Made by a program: the position numbers and the translations under genes. Of a DNA stretch of 64,000 nt, positions 29,402-39,076 are shown in pieces. Location: NCBI RefSeq assembly GCF_013184545.1, contig NZ_JAAOJA010000005.1, forward strand, positions 287,007 through 351,006, given 5' to 3'. The notes beneath the pieces were generated by a model. The model searched no databases and was not told where the DNA came from. It saw nothing but the letters and a program-made list of their open reading frames with translations. The DNA comes from Pseudomonas tumuqii (GTDB lineage: Bacteria > Pseudomonadota > Gammaproteobacteria > Pseudomonadales > Pseudomonadaceae). Each line of letters starts with the position of its first letter. Positions within the stretch are counted from its first letter, which is position 1.

Positions 29402-31354
29402 CTACGGCAGCATCAAGCCGCCGCTGGCCTTGTGCAGCGCGCGCAGGTGTTCGCCAAGCTGCACCAGGTTGGCTTCGCTGGCCTCCAGTTCGGCCAGGCG
29501 CGTCGGCTCCAGCAGGTTGCGCACTTCCTGGTCGAGGTCGTCGCTGAGCTGGCGCAGCTGCTGCTGGCGGTTGCGGCTCTCGGCTTCCAGGCGCTGCCAT
29601 TCGGCTCGCTGCGGCAGGCCGTAGCCGCCCTCGAGCAGCTCTGCCGGGCGGCTGAGAAAACCACTGTTGGCAAGAATCTGCTCCAGCGCACCGCCGGCCT
29701 TGTCCAGGCTCGGATCCTTGGCCGCGCGACCGCTGAGGTAGCGGCGCTTGAGTTCGTCCTGGGCCAGCAGCAGTTGCCGGCGTAGCGCCGCTTGTTCGAG
29801 CAGCAGCAGCGCGGCACTGGCGCGCAGGTCGGCCTTGGCGAACCAGGGGCGGCGGGCCTCGGCGCTCTGTTCCAGCCAGTCCTCGACGCTGTGCTGTTCG
29901 ATCGGCAGGCGCTGCTGCAGCACCCTGAACATGGCCTGGTAACGGTCGCGGAAGGAGTCGAAGCGATAGCCCAGGCGCAGGGCCTCGCGCGGGTCGTCGA
30001 GCACGCTGCGATCGGCCAGGTCGCGCGCCACCAGGGTCTCGAGCAGGCCGTTGGGCAGGATGCTGTCGAGCGCCTGCAGGCGCGGGTTCTGGCTGCCGCT
30101 ACGGAGCAGCTTGAGGGTTTCCACCGCGCAGTTGTTGGAGATGAAGTAGTAGTCGCCGTCGTAGCTCCAGTGCTGTTCGGCGGCACGGGTGACCAGTCGC
30201 TCCAGTTGCGCGCGCTCGAGCTGCAGCGGCACCGAGGCCAGGCTGCGCAGTTCGACCTTGGTATATTCCTCGATCACCTGGGCCAGCGGCAGGACGAACA
30301 GCCGCGACGGGTAGGCGCCGGTCAGGCCGTCCCAGCTGGACAGTTGCAGATCGCCGACGAAGGCCCGGTAGGACAGCACCAGGTGCTCGTCCAGATCCAG
30401 CCGACAATCCGGCCCGCGCGGCCGGCCGGGGGCGCAGATCACCAGGCGCAGCATGCTGTGGCCCCAGCGGCTGGCCCATTCCTGGTTGGCCTCGGCGAGC
30501 AGGTAGTCGATCTGGTAGACCCGGGCGGGGTCGAGCGTGCCCAGCGGCTGGCGGGCGAAATCGCGGCCGGCGTTGAGGTAGGGGTAAGCGTCGGCGCAGG
30601 GCTGCTGGCGGGCCGCTGTCCAGCCGCCGAAATGCGCGCTCAAGTGGCGTGCCAGCGAGGGCCGGCGACAGGCGTAGCTGGGGTCGAGGAGGAAGTACTC
30701 CATGTTCACCGCGACGAACTCGCGCGGGTTGCTCAGCTCGTAGACATCCGGGCTGCGCGCCACCTGGCCGTTGGCCGACTCGCGCGCGCCGCGCCGGCCG
30801 ACCTGTTGCGGCCAGCCGGCCAGGTCGAGCAGGCGCGGATTGTCGCTGAGGGTGAAACGGCGCGCCGTCTGGCCGCGGCAGGCATCGGGCAAGCCGACCG
30901 GGCCGAGGCTGGCCAGGCGCAGTCGGCACCGTTGCAACAGGCGCTGCTCGTCCTTTGGCCAGAGCTGCGCGCGATCGTAGAGGTGGGTCAACTCGTGCAG
31001 CAGGGTGGCCAGCAGCTCGCGGCGCACGTTGCCGTGCGGGCGCTGGGTCGGCGTAGCGGCGCTGCCAGCGCTGAGTGAAGGCAGCAGCTGGCTGTTCAGT
31101 TCGATACCGCTGAAGCGGCCGGCGCGGCCATAGACCTCGGCCGGCATGGGCCGCCAGCGCACCTTGACGCGCCGGTCCAGGCGTTGCTTGAAGAGCGCGG
31201 GCAGGGCCGCCAGCGCCTCATCCAGCAGCAGCCGGCTGGCCTGCCGTTCGCTGTGGCTGAGCGCATCGCTGTCGAGCACCAGGCGTAATCCGGCATGGCC
31301 GCCGGTGCTGGTCAGCAGGACAAGTACCAGCAGCCAGGCGCGGGTCAGGTTCAC
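29402..31354 (-). CDS. DUF4105 (Lnb N-terminal-like) periplasmic protein with HELTH motif
   Basis: A 650-aa exported protein. The GTG at 31354 overlaps the stop of the DUF2388 gene upstream (GTGA at 31351-31354). The signal peptide is AWLLVLVLLTSTGGHAG. Near residue 118 is LLATLLHELTHLYDRAQLW, a zinc-metalloprotease-like HExxH. The DUF4105-type core follows: EWASRWGHSMLRLVICAPG and NNCAVETLKLLRSGS, the latter recalling Cys-protease or transglutaminase-like sites. The C-terminus (~540-650) is coiled coil. It may carry both a metal and a thiol active site, but neither activity is proven for this group. Coupling to DUF2388 proteins implies a shared envelope task. Confidence 0.8.
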   Translation of the reverse strand: MNLTRAWLLVLVLLTSTGGHAGLRLVLDSDALSHSERQASRLLLDEALAALPALFKQRLDRRVKVRWRPMPAEVYGRAGRFSGIELNSQLLPSLSAGSAATPTQRPHGNVRRELLATLLHELTHLYDRAQLWPKDEQRLLQRCRLRLASLGPVGLPDACRGQTARRFTLSDNPRLLDLAGWPQQVGRRGARESANGQVARSPDVYELSNPREFVAVNMEYFLLDPSYACRRPSLARHLSAHFGGWTAARQQPCADAYPYLNAGRDFARQPLGTLDPARVYQIDYLLAEANQEWASRWGHSMLRLVICAPGRPRGPDCRLDLDEHLVLSYRAFVGDLQLSSWDGLTGAYPSRLFVLPLAQVIEEYTKVELRSLASVPLQLERAQLERLVTRAAEQHWSYDGDYYFISNNCAVETLKLLRSGSQNPRLQALDSILPNGLLETLVARDLADRSVLDDPREALRLGYRFDSFRDRYQAMFRVLQQRLPIEQHSVEDWLEQSAEARRPWFAKADLRASAALLLLEQAALRRQLLLAQDELKRRYLSGRAAKDPSLDKAGGALEQILANSGFLSRPAELLEGGYGLPQRAEWQRLEAESRNRQQQLRQLSDDLDQEVRNLLEPTRLAELEASEANLVQLGEHLRALHKASGGLMLP

Positions 31355-31671
31355 CTGGCGAGAATGGCTTCGGCCAGTACCTGATCGGAGGCCTGCTGCG
31401 CTTCCGGTACGCGGCTGCGAATGGTGCCGAGTGCGGCTTCCAGCTGCGCGCCCCGGATCGCGCCCCGGCTGGCGACGAAACTGGCCGCATCGTCACGGGC
31501 GGCGAGGACGATTTTCGAGTCACGCACCGAGGTCGTGGTATCCGAGGTGAAGTCGAACGTGCGATCCAACGCACGCACGATGATATTGCTGGTGGCGACC
31601 AGGGTTTGCCCCTGGGCACTGCCGACGGACAAGGCAAGCAGGGCGACGGCGACGAGCAAGGAACGATGCAT
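31351..31671 (-). CDS. DUF2388 family secreted protein
   Basis: A 106-aa protein. The ATG at 31671 lies behind GGAGATTGCC; a longer frame upstream lacks a ribosome site. The signal peptide MHRSLLVAVALLALSVGSAQG is followed by the family pattern FDFTSDTTTSVRDSKIVLAA and DDAASFVASRGAIRGAQLEA. The family is found mainly in Pseudomonas and its function is unknown. It is translationally coupled to the DUF4105 gene and is a paralogue of the next gene. Confidence 0.85.
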   Translation of the reverse strand: MHRSLLVAVALLALSVGSAQGQTLVATSNIIVRALDRTFDFTSDTTTSVRDSKIVLAARDDAASFVASRGAIRGAQLEAALGTIRSRVPEAQQASDQVLAEAILAR

Positions 31672-31813
31672 GGCAATCTCCGGGAAGCAGATGATGAAGA
31701 TTAGAAGACTATCCGCGCGGACAGTTCCTGCGCACGGCTGGCTAACCACGCAGGGCAAGGCACGCCTGCTGCATCGGCCCTGAAGCCGTGCTGCATGCCC
31801 GCCTGCCGGTGTT

Positions 31814-32131
31814 TCAGCGGCTTAGAATCGCCTGCGCCAGTTGCTCATCGTCGGCAGCCAGATCGGGGGCTTGCTGGCGGATGTGCTGCAGCGCCGCTTC
31901 CAGTTGCACGCCGCGGATGGCGCCCTGGCTGGCGATGAAACTGGCGGCGTCGCTACGGGCGGCCAACACGAGCTTGTCGTCACGCAGCGAAGAGCTGGCA
32001 TCGGAAGTGGCGTCCGATGTGCCCATCAGTGCGCCGCCCAGGGTATCGGTGGTGGCGACGAAACTGGAAGCCGTGGCGCCGGTGGCCAGCAGCAACAAAG
32101 CGGAAAAACCAAGTGCACGCAAGGCGATCAT
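31814..32131 (-). CDS. DUF2388 family secreted protein (paralogue)
   Basis: A 105-aa protein. The ATG at 32131 (MIALRALGFSALLLLATGAT) lies behind AGGAG, and a signal peptide ends near ATAS. It shares with its neighbour SDATSDASSSLRDDKLVLAA, SDAASFIASQGAIRGVQLEA and an end in LAQAILSR (LAEAILAR in the partner). A tandem duplication is evident. The 142-bp gap between the two suggests separate translation, possibly within one transcript that continues into the DUF4105 gene. Confidence 0.85.
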   Translation of the reverse strand: MIALRALGFSALLLLATGATASSFVATTDTLGGALMGTSDATSDASSSLRDDKLVLAARSDAASFIASQGAIRGVQLEAALQHIRQQAPDLAADDEQLAQAILSR

Positions 32132-32227
32132 CCTGAAACTCCTGAGCCATCTTTCAAAGGCGTGGCCATCGGCCACACCACATTGTGACAAGCCTAGCTC
32201 AGGGGGCAGTCGATACACCATGCTGGC

Positions 32228-32434
32228 TTAACGCCAGAACGGTTTTTCCAGTTCTGCCAGGCGTTCGCCGGGGCTGATGCCGGCGTCGGCCAGCAGGTGT
32301 GGATCCAGCCTGGCCAGTTGGCGACGGGTGCGGACATTCAGCTGCCAGCGCTTGAGGGTGCCGCGCAGGCGGGCGAGCGGGCCGCTGGCTGACTGCTCGA
32401 GCGTTGCGGGAATGTCGCTGAGAATGCGCTCCAT
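32228..32434 (-). CDS. DUF1127 small protein
   Basis: A 68-aa Arg/Leu-rich protein. The ATG at 32434 lies behind AAGGA. The C-terminal half has the YjiS/DUF1127 pattern RRQLARLDPHLLADAGISPG followed by ERLAELEKPFWR. Alphaproteobacterial members bind RNA or tune phosphate and small-RNA responses; pseudomonad members are uncharacterised. A paralogue lies 245 bp upstream. Confidence 0.85.
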   Translation of the reverse strand: MERILSDIPATLEQSASGPLARLRGTLKRWQLNVRTRRQLARLDPHLLADAGISPGERLAELEKPFWR

Positions 32435-32609
32435 GGCAATGATCCTTCCCGTACAGGGCGGGCGTGGCGGTATGGGTATCCATGGTCGCGCGCCACTGGC
32501 TAGCCTGGCAGTCACAGCCAGGCAAAAGTGTACTGGGTCAGTTGCTGTTTTTATAAAACTGTTCTGCTGGCTTGCCCGACAAGCTGTGCTGTTCGCGCCG
32601 GCACATAAC

Positions 32610-32647
32610 GACAAAACCCGCCAACGCTGGGCGTGGACGGGTTTGTC
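32610..32647 (-). terminator. Terminator after the second DUF1127 gene
   Basis: GACAAAACCCG and CGGGTTTGTC pair with one bulged base. On the minus strand the hairpin ends in TTTTGTC. It separates the two DUF1127 genes into different transcripts. Confidence 0.65.
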
Positions 32648-32678
32648 AGAGCGAGTGCAGCGGCTTGCGCCGCCAGCC

Positions 32679-32894
32679 TTAACGCCAGAACGGCTTGCTC
32701 AACTCGGCGTGGCGCTGGGCCTCGCTGATGCCGGCATCGGCCAGCAGGCGGGCATCCAGGCGCGCCAGTTGGCGGCGGCTGACGATGCGGCGCTGCCAGG
32801 TGAGCAGGGCGGCAACCATGCGCAGCGGCAGACCGCTGGTGGCATTGGCGGAGTTGGTTTGGAAAAGCAGGTCGGAACTGAGTGTACGTCCCAT
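32679..32894 (-). CDS. DUF1127 small protein (paralogue)
   Basis: A 71-aa protein. The ATG at 32894 lies behind GGAAGGATG. The shared C-terminal pattern is RRQLARLDARLLADAGISEA then QRHAELSKPFWR. The N-terminus differs from its paralogue (MGRTLSSDLLFQTNSANATS). It has its own terminator and a long AT-rich leader region, which suggests strong independent regulation. Confidence 0.85.
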   Translation of the reverse strand: MGRTLSSDLLFQTNSANATSGLPLRMVAALLTWQRRIVSRRQLARLDARLLADAGISEAQRHAELSKPFWR

Positions 32895-33330
32895 GGTGTC
32901 ATCCTTCCGCTTGTGGCGGGTCTAGAGAGTGTTTTGCTTGGTGCCCATGTTCCGCCTCTTGCAACCGGTGCAATAGTCACAGCTGGATTAAATTGTTGAG
33001 CTATTAGATAGTGTGCTTAGTAACTGTTTTGCTGTTTTCTGTGCTAGCTGTACCGGTGATAAGTGAATTGCCGCGCTTTAGCGCGCAAGACAGTTTTTTA
33101 TCTTGCTACTGAATAGAAAGGCAGTGGTTATCTATAGGTACAGTTGCAAATTGATTGGCCGTTATCGCTGATCTGTGGTTCAGCTTTTTATCCAATTCTG
33201 TTGTGGGGCGGCGGCGATCTGTATCGGTGACGCGGCCCTGCAGAGCAGTCGCAAGGCGAGAAGGCGGGGTTGCTACGCGCAGAAAAAAACCCGGCACGCT
33301 GTGGCCGGGTTTGGTCATGCGCTGCAGCGG
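32895..33330. other. AT-rich intergenic region upstream of DUF1127
   Basis: 436 bp. About 33000-33190 is much richer in A and T than its surroundings, consistent with a promoter region for the minus-strand DUF1127 gene or with acquired DNA. Its right end holds the transhydrogenase terminator. No gene is supported in it. Confidence 0.55.
33283..33312 (-). terminator. Intrinsic terminator of the pnt operon
   Basis: Arms GCCGGGTTT and AAACCCGGC (33304-33312 and 33287-33295). On the minus strand the stem runs into seven T residues. It lies 19 bp after the pntB stop codon. Confidence 0.85.
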
Positions 33331-34782
33331 TCAGTCGACGGCCTTGACCATGTCCTCGATGACCTTCTTGGCATCGCCGAAGACCATCATGGTCTTGTCC
33401 AGGTAGAACAGTTCGTTGTCCAGGCCGGCGTAGCCGCTGGCCATCGAGCGCTTGTTGACGATCACGGTCTTGGCCTTGTAGGCCTCGAGGATCGGCATGC
33501 CGGCGATCGGCGACTTCGGATCGTTCTTCGCCGCCGGGTTGACCACGTCGTTGGCGCCGAGCACCAGCACCACGTCGGCCTGGCCGAACTCGGAGTTGAT
33601 GTCCTCCATCTCGAACACCATGTCGTAGGGCACCTCGGCCTCGGCCAGCAGCACGTTCATGTGTCCGGGCATGCGTCCGGCCACCGGGTGGATGCCGAAT
33701 TTCACGGTGACTCCGCGGTGGGTCAGCTTCTCGGTCAGCTCCATCAGCGCGTGCTGGGCGCGGGCCACCGCCAGGCCGTAGCCGGGCACGATGATCACGG
33801 TGTCGGCGTTGCTCAGGAGGAAGGCGGCGTCGTCGGCCGAGCCGGATTTCACCGGGCGCGCCTCCTGGCTGCCGGCTGCCGGGCCGGCATCCGTGGCGCC
33901 GCCGAAGCCGCCGAGGATGACGTTGAAGAACGAGCGGTTCATCGCCTTGCACATGATGTAGGAGAGGATCGCGCCGCTGGAGCCGACCAGGGAACCGGCG
34001 ATGATCAGCATCGAGTTGTTCAGCGAGAAGCCGATCCCGGCGGCCGCCCAGCCCGAGTAGCTGTTGAGCATCGACACCACCACCGGCATGTCGGCGCCGC
34101 CGATGGGGATGATGATCAGCACGCCGATGACGAAGGCCAGGGCCAGCAGCAGGGCGAAGGCGCCGAGGTTGCCGGTGAAGGTGAAGACCAGGCCGAGGCC
34201 GAGAATCGCCAGGCCGACCGCCAGGTTGACCTTGTGCTGGCCCTTGAACTGTACCGGAGTGCTCTTGAACAGGCGGAACTGGTACTTGCCCGACAGCTTG
34301 CCGAAGGCGATCACCGAACCGGAGAAGGTGATGGCACCGATGGCCGCGCCGAGGAACAGCTCCAGACGATTACCGGCCGGGATCGCATCGCCCAGGGCGG
34401 CAACGATGCCCAGCGACTGCGGCTCGACCACCGCGGCGATGGCGATGAATACCGCGGCCAGGCCGATCATGCTGTGCATGAAGGCGACCAGTTCGGGCAT
34501 CTTGGTCATTTCCACGCGCTTGGCCATCAGGGTGCCGACCGAGCCGCCGGCCAGCAGGCCGACGATGACGAAGCCGAGGCCCTGGGTGGCGCCGCCCTCT
34601 GTACTGACTTGCGCGCCGAGCTTGTACACCAGGCCGACCGTGGTGACGATGGCCAGGCCCATGCCGAGCATGCCGAACAGGTTGCCGCGGCGCGAGCTGG
34701 TCGGGTGCGACAGGCCCTTGAGCGCCTGGATGAAGCAGACCGAGGCGAACAGGTAGAGAACGGTGATCAGATTCATGCTCAT
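33331..34782 (-). CDS. pntB: NAD(P) transhydrogenase subunit beta
   Basis: Membrane and NADP(H)-binding subunit of the proton-translocating transhydrogenase, which uses the proton gradient to make NADPH from NADH; 483 aa. The ATG at 34782 (MSMNLITVLYLFASVCFIQAL) lies behind GGAGAAG, two bases after the pntAB stop. About nine helices are followed by the dIII NADP domain from ~310, with IIVPGYGLAVARAQHALMEL, HPVAGRMPGHMNVLLAEAEV and VLGANDVVNPAAKNDPKSPI. It is the last gene of the three-gene operon, followed by a strong terminator. Confidence 0.96.
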   Translation of the reverse strand: MSMNLITVLYLFASVCFIQALKGLSHPTSSRRGNLFGMLGMGLAIVTTVGLVYKLGAQVSTEGGATQGLGFVIVGLLAGGSVGTLMAKRVEMTKMPELVAFMHSMIGLAAVFIAIAAVVEPQSLGIVAALGDAIPAGNRLELFLGAAIGAITFSGSVIAFGKLSGKYQFRLFKSTPVQFKGQHKVNLAVGLAILGLGLVFTFTGNLGAFALLLALAFVIGVLIIIPIGGADMPVVVSMLNSYSGWAAAGIGFSLNNSMLIIAGSLVGSSGAILSYIMCKAMNRSFFNVILGGFGGATDAGPAAGSQEARPVKSGSADDAAFLLSNADTVIIVPGYGLAVARAQHALMELTEKLTHRGVTVKFGIHPVAGRMPGHMNVLLAEAEVPYDMVFEMEDINSEFGQADVVLVLGANDVVNPAAKNDPKSPIAGMPILEAYKAKTVIVNKRSMASGYAGLDNELFYLDKTMMVFGDAKKVIEDMVKAVD

Positions 34783-34784
34783 GG

Positions 34785-35114
34785 TCAGTGCTTCTCCGCC
34801 AGCGCGCCGGTGGCTACCGTCTTGGGCGCTTTCTTCTTGAACATTTCCAGCATGCGCCGGGTTACCAGGAAGCCGCCGAACACGTTGACCGCGGCCAGGG
34901 CCACGGCCAGGGTGCCCATGGTCTTGCCCAGCGGGGTCACGGTCAGGGCGGCGGCGAGCATGGCGCCGACGATGACGATCGCGGAGATCGCGTTGGTCAC
35001 CGACATCAGCGGGGTGTGCAGGGCTGGGGTGACGTTCCACACCACGTGGTAGCCGATGTAGATGGCCAGCACGAAGATGATCAGGTTGTAGATGCCATCG
35101 GAAATCAGATCCAT
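34785..35114 (-). CDS. pntAB: NAD(P) transhydrogenase subunit alpha, part 2 (membrane)
   Basis: A 109-aa protein corresponding to the membrane part of the alpha subunit; in E. coli it is fused to part 1. The ATG at 35114 lies behind GGAGTAGGAAC. Three to four helices are seen, including the landmark [20 protein letters not shown] and [20 protein letters not shown]. The split alpha subunit is normal in Pseudomonas and many alphaproteobacteria. Confidence 0.95.
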   Translation of the reverse strand: MDLISDGIYNLIIFVLAIYIGYHVVWNVTPALHTPLMSVTNAISAIVIVGAMLAAALTVTPLGKTMGTLAVALAAVNVFGGFLVTRRMLEMFKKKAPKTVATGALAEKH

Positions 35115-35126
35115 GTTCCTACTCCA

Positions 35127-36248
35127 TTAACCGTTGTTACGGACGACTTGGCCATCGCGGCACATCAGGCACGCGCTGACGATGTCGTCTTCGAGGTTGA
35201 GGTGGAACTGGCCATCCTTGTCGATGACCAGCTTGAGGAAATCCAGCAGGTTGCGGGCGTACAGCGCCGAAGCATCGGCCGGCACCATGGCCGCCAGGTT
35301 GCTGTAGCCGACGATGGTCACGCCGTTGCTGACGACCACCTGTTCGGCCACGGTCAGCGGGCAGTTGCCGCCTTGCGCCGCCGCCAGGTCGATGACCACC
35401 GAGCCCGGCTTCATCTCGGCCACCGTGCTCTCATGCAGCAGGGTCGGCGCCTTGCGCCCCGGAATCAGTGCGGTGGTGATGACGATATCGGCCTGCTTGG
35501 CGCGCTCGTGCACCGCCTTGGCCTGGCGCGCCATCCACGACGCCGGCATCGGCCGCGCGTAGCCGCCGACGCCCTCGGCGCATTCGCGCTCCTCGTCGGT
35601 CTCGCAGGGCACGTCGACGAACTTGGCGCCGAGCGATTCGATCTGCTCCTTGACCGCCGGACGCACGTCCGAGGCCTCGATCACCGCACCCAGGCGCCTG
35701 GCCGTGGCGATGGCCTGCAGGCCGGCGACACCGGCGCCGAGGATCAGCACGCGGGCGGCCTTCACCGTGCCGGCGGCGGTCATCAGCATCGGCATGAAGC
35801 GCGGGTAGTGGTGGGCGGCCAGCAGCACGGCCTTGTAGCCGGCGATGTTGGCCTGCGACGAGAGCACGTCGAGGCTCTGCGCGCGCGAGGTGCGCGGTGC
35901 GGCTTCGAGGGCGAAGGCGGTGATGCCGCGGGCATTCATCCGCACGATGGTCTCGTTGCTGAACGGGTTGAGCATGCCGACCAGCACCGCGCCGGTCTGC
36001 ATGTGGGCCAGTTCGGCATCAGTCGGGGCCAGCACTTTCAGCACCAGATCGGCGCCGAAGGCGGCGGCAGCGCTGCCGATGGTCGCGCCGACGGCGGCGA
36101 AGGCACTGTCGGGAATGCTGGCGCTGACGCCGGCTCCGCTCTGCACCGTGACCTGGTGGCCTTGGCCGACCAGTTTCTTGATGGTTTCTGGCGTGGCGGC
36201 TACCCGCGTTTCGCCGGCATGGGTTTCGAGAGGAACACCGATGTGCAC
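35127..36248 (-). CDS. pntAA: NAD(P) transhydrogenase subunit alpha, part 1 (NAD-binding)
   Basis: Soluble dI domain, 373 aa, structurally like alanine dehydrogenase. The start is a GTG at 36248 behind AGGAGATTTGAC. Typical stretches: IGVPLETHAGETRVAATPET at the N-terminus, VLILGAGVAGLQAIATARRL (the NAD-binding Gly motif), VIEASDVRPAVKEQIESLGA, and PGSVVIDLAAAQGGNCPLT. First gene of the operon; the 5' region is the long gap beginning at 36249. Confidence 0.95.
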   Translation of the reverse strand: MHIGVPLETHAGETRVAATPETIKKLVGQGHQVTVQSGAGVSASIPDSAFAAVGATIGSAAAAFGADLVLKVLAPTDAELAHMQTGAVLVGMLNPFSNETIVRMNARGITAFALEAAPRTSRAQSLDVLSSQANIAGYKAVLLAAHHYPRFMPMLMTAAGTVKAARVLILGAGVAGLQAIATARRLGAVIEASDVRPAVKEQIESLGAKFVDVPCETDEERECAEGVGGYARPMPASWMARQAKAVHERAKQADIVITTALIPGRKAPTLLHESTVAEMKPGSVVIDLAAAQGGNCPLTVAEQVVVSNGVTIVGYSNLAAMVPADASALYARNLLDFLKLVIDKDGQFHLNLEDDIVSACLMCRDGQVVRNNG

Positions 36249-36793
36249 GTCAAATCTCCTGCGTGATCTTTTTTAATGAACCGGCGCACTGCGGATGGCG
36301 CGCCGGCGAAGGGAGGATCAGCACAAATCACCCTAGCAGAAGCTATGTTGCGGGCGGGGCGGCATTTTGCAGGCGCAGCATAAGTCGTTCAAGGCGTTAG
36401 GGAGTAAAACCTTGCGACAACTACAAGTCACTCAGCGACTCGTCAGCCATTATTTTCGGCAAAGGCTTGCCGGGCCTGGCCGCCAGGGTCACTGACGGAT
36501 ATTTTCAGCCCCGTCGGCATGGGTGCCATGAATGGTCGCCCATCAAATGGCGGTTGCGCAGGCAGGCGGGGCGTGCAGCCCTGCTATTCCGGGCGTGATG
36601 CAGGCTTTTCTGTGCAATAAATTGGACGCCTGCGTTCCACGCCGGACGGCAGAGTGTAGTTGTCGACATTGCTGACTACGGAGTCAGCTTGACCTGAATT
36701 GCTCAGGCTGAAAGGGTCTGCCAGCGCTGGCAGGAATACCGGGCGCGGCGTCTGGCGGGTTGCCGCCCGGGCAGTTGCTTCGCTTACTGTCGT
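36249..36793. other. Intergenic region with three hairpins downstream of gcdR
   Basis: 545 bp between the pntAA start and the gcdR stop, both on the minus strand. It should hold the pnt promoter, which I cannot place. At its gcdR end are three closely spaced palindromes: GCTGACT/AGTCAGC (36671-36688), CCTGA/TCAGG (about 36692-36706) and the perfect CTGCCAGCGCTGGCAG (36718-36733). They may end the gcdR transcript, although no T-tract follows. Confidence 0.5.
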
Positions 36794-37702
36794 TTATTCC
36801 AGGCCACTGTCCCGGGCATAGTCCCGCGCTTGCCGAACCAGCCAGTCGCGGAAGCTTTGCAGCGCCGCCGATTCCACCTTGCGTTCGGGAATCATCAGGT
36901 AATAGGCCTTGTCGCTGCTGTAGGCATGGTCCAGCGCCAGCACCAGACGGCCCTCGGCCAGCTCCCGTTGAATCAGGAAGGGCGGAATCAAGGCCACGCC
37001 CATCTCGTGCATGGCGGCCTGGGCGAGCATGGAGAACAGTTCGTAGCGTGGCCCGCTCATGTCCCGGGGCACATTCAGCCCCAGCGAGGCGAACCACTGG
37101 CGCCAGGCGTAGGGCCGGGTGGTTTGCTGCAGCAGCGGCAGGCCGGCGATCCGCTCGGCGCTCAGGCCGCTTTGCCCGGCGAGCAGCGCCGGGCTGCACA
37201 CCGGCATCGGATTTTCGCGCATCAGCAGGTGCGAGACTGTGCCTGACCAGTCGGCGTCGCCGAAGTACACCGCGGCATCGAACTGGGTATCGGCGAACAG
37301 GAACGGCCGGGTGCGGTTGGTCAGGTTGACCGTGACCTGCGGGTACAGGCGCTGGAAATCCTTCAGCCGTGGCAGCAGCCACTGGGTGCCGAAGGTCGGC
37401 ACCACCGCCAGCTCGATGCTCATGGCACCTTGCTGGCCCATCACCGCCAGGGTGTCGCGTTCCACCGCGTCGAGTTGCGCGGCGACCCGGCGCGCGTAGG
37501 ACAGGCCGGCCTCGGTCAGCTGGACCCCGCGCCGCGAGCGGCGAAACAGTTCGATATTGAGAAACTCCTCCAGCCCGGCGATCTGCCGGCAGATGGCGCT
37601 CTGGGTCAGGGCCAGCTCCTCGGCCGCTCGGGTGAAGCTCTGGTGGCGGGCCGCCGACTCGAAGGCGATCAGGGCCGTGGTGCTGGGGATTTTGCGGCGC
37701 AT
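36794..37702 (-). CDS. gcdR: LysR-type regulator of glutarate catabolism (GcdR-like)
   Basis: A 302-aa transcription factor. The N-terminal winged helix is [20 protein letters not shown] followed by [20 protein letters not shown]. The effector domain begins near residue 95 ([20 protein letters not shown]). It is divergent from gcdH across 193 bp. In Pseudomonas putida the LysR protein in this position responds to glutarate and activates gcdH-gcdG; the same role is inferred here from position and sequence type. Confidence 0.85.
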   Translation of the reverse strand: MRRKIPSTTALIAFESAARHQSFTRAAEELALTQSAICRQIAGLEEFLNIELFRRSRRGVQLTEAGLSYARRVAAQLDAVERDTLAVMGQQGAMSIELAVVPTFGTQWLLPRLKDFQRLYPQVTVNLTNRTRPFLFADTQFDAAVYFGDADWSGTVSHLLMRENPMPVCSPALLAGQSGLSAERIAGLPLLQQTTRPYAWRQWFASLGLNVPRDMSGPRYELFSMLAQAAMHEMGVALIPPFLIQRELAEGRLVLALDHAYSSDKAYYLMIPERKVESAALQSFRDWLVRQARDYARDSGLE

Positions 37703-37895
37703 CTGTGCGGCACTCTCACTCTGTTCTGGATTAAATGCCGCTCAAGGCTATCTCGGAGTGCGTAAAAAGCACAACAGCATGCGAAATCCTCGTTTGCCCC
37801 GCGAGCCGATGCGGCCTAGGATCAATCCCATGCACCCCGTGGGCGCGGCCACTGGCCGCGATGATTATCCCCCGTCCTATCTCGAGGTTTTCACG

Positions 37896-39074
37896 ATGGC
37901 CAAGGCAAGCTTCAACTGGATCGACCCACTGCTGCTCGATCAGCAACTGACCGAAGAAGAGCGCATGGTGCGCGACAGCGCCCAGCAGTTCGCCGCCGAC
38001 AAACTGGCCCCGCGGGTGCTGGAAGCCTTCCGCCACGAGCAGACCGACCCGGCGATCTTCCGCGAGATGGGCGACACCGGCCTGCTCGGCGCGACCATCC
38101 CCGAAGCCTACGGCGGCAGCGGCCTGAACTACGTGTGCTACGGCCTGATCGCCCGCGAAGTGGAGCGCGTCGATTCCGGCTACCGCTCGATGATGAGCGT
38201 GCAGTCGTCCCTGGTGATGGTGCCGATCTTCGAATTCGGCAACGAGGCGACTAAGCAGAAGTACCTGCCCAAGCTGGCCAGCGGCGAATACATCGGCTGC
38301 TTCGGCCTGACCGAACCGGACCATGGCTCCGATCCGGGCTCGATGATCACCCGGGCGAAGAAGGTCGACGGTGGCTACCGCCTGAGCGGCGCCAAGATGT
38401 GGATCACCAACAGCCCGATCGCCGATGTCTTTGTGGTCTGGGCCAAGGACGATGCCGGCGAGATTCGCGGCTTCGTCCTGGAGAAGGGCTGGCAGGGCCT
38501 GAGCGCCCCGGCGATTCACGGCAAGGTCGGCCTGCGCGCCTCGATCACCGGCGAAATCGTCATGGACAACGTGTTCTGCCCGGAAGAGAACTCCTTCCCC
38601 GATGTGCGTGGCCTGAAGGGGCCGTTCACCTGCCTCAACTCCGCCCGTTACGGCATCAGCTGGGGCGCCCTGGGCGCCGCCGAAGACTGCTGGCACACCG
38701 CGCGTCAGTACTGCCTGGATCGCAAGCAGTTCGGCCGTCCGCTGGCCGCCAACCAGCTGATCCAGAAGAAGCTGGCCGATATGCAGACCGAGATCACCCT
38801 GGCCCTGCAAGGCTGCCTGCGCCTCGGCCGGATGAAGGACGAGGGCACCGCCGCGGTGGAAATCACCTCGATCATGAAGCGCAACAGCTGCGGCAAGTCC
38901 CTGGACATCGCCCGCCTGGCCCGCGACATGCTCGGCGGCAACGGCATCAGCGACGAATTTGGCGTGGCCCGCCACCTGGTCAACCTGGAAGTGGTGAATA
39001 CCTACGAAGGCACCCACGACGTCCATGCGTTGATCCTCGGCCGCGCGCAGACCGGGATCCAGGCTTTCTTCTGA
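37896..39074 (+). CDS. gcdH: Glutaryl-CoA dehydrogenase
   Basis: FAD enzyme of 392 aa that oxidises and decarboxylates glutaryl-CoA to crotonyl-CoA in lysine/5-aminovalerate and glutarate breakdown. The ATG at 37896 lies behind GAGG. Acyl-CoA dehydrogenase signatures: [20 protein letters not shown], the substrate loop region [36 protein letters not shown], and the catalytic base Glu371 in [19 protein letters not shown]. It is divergent from gcdR and is followed by the CoA-transferase gene after a palindrome-filled 108-bp gap. Confidence 0.96.
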   Translation: MAKASFNWIDPLLLDQQLTEEERMVRDSAQQFAADKLAPRVLEAFRHEQTDPAIFREMGDTGLLGATIPEAYGGSGLNYVCYGLIAREVERVDSGYRSMMSVQSSLVMVPIFEFGNEATKQKYLPKLASGEYIGCFGLTEPDHGSDPGSMITRAKKVDGGYRLSGAKMWITNSPIADVFVVWAKDDAGEIRGFVLEKGWQGLSAPAIHGKVGLRASITGEIVMDNVFCPEENSFPDVRGLKGPFTCLNSARYGISWGALGAAEDCWHTARQYCLDRKQFGRPLAANQLIQKKLADMQTEITLALQGCLRLGRMKDEGTAAVEITSIMKRNSCGKSLDIARLARDMLGGNGISDEFGVARHLVNLEVVNTYEGTHDVHALILGRAQTGIQAFF

Positions 39075-39076
39075 TC

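Noticed and set aside
33175..35052. 625-codon plus-strand frame over pntB and pntAB
   Set aside because: Antisense shadow of two well-supported transhydrogenase genes.
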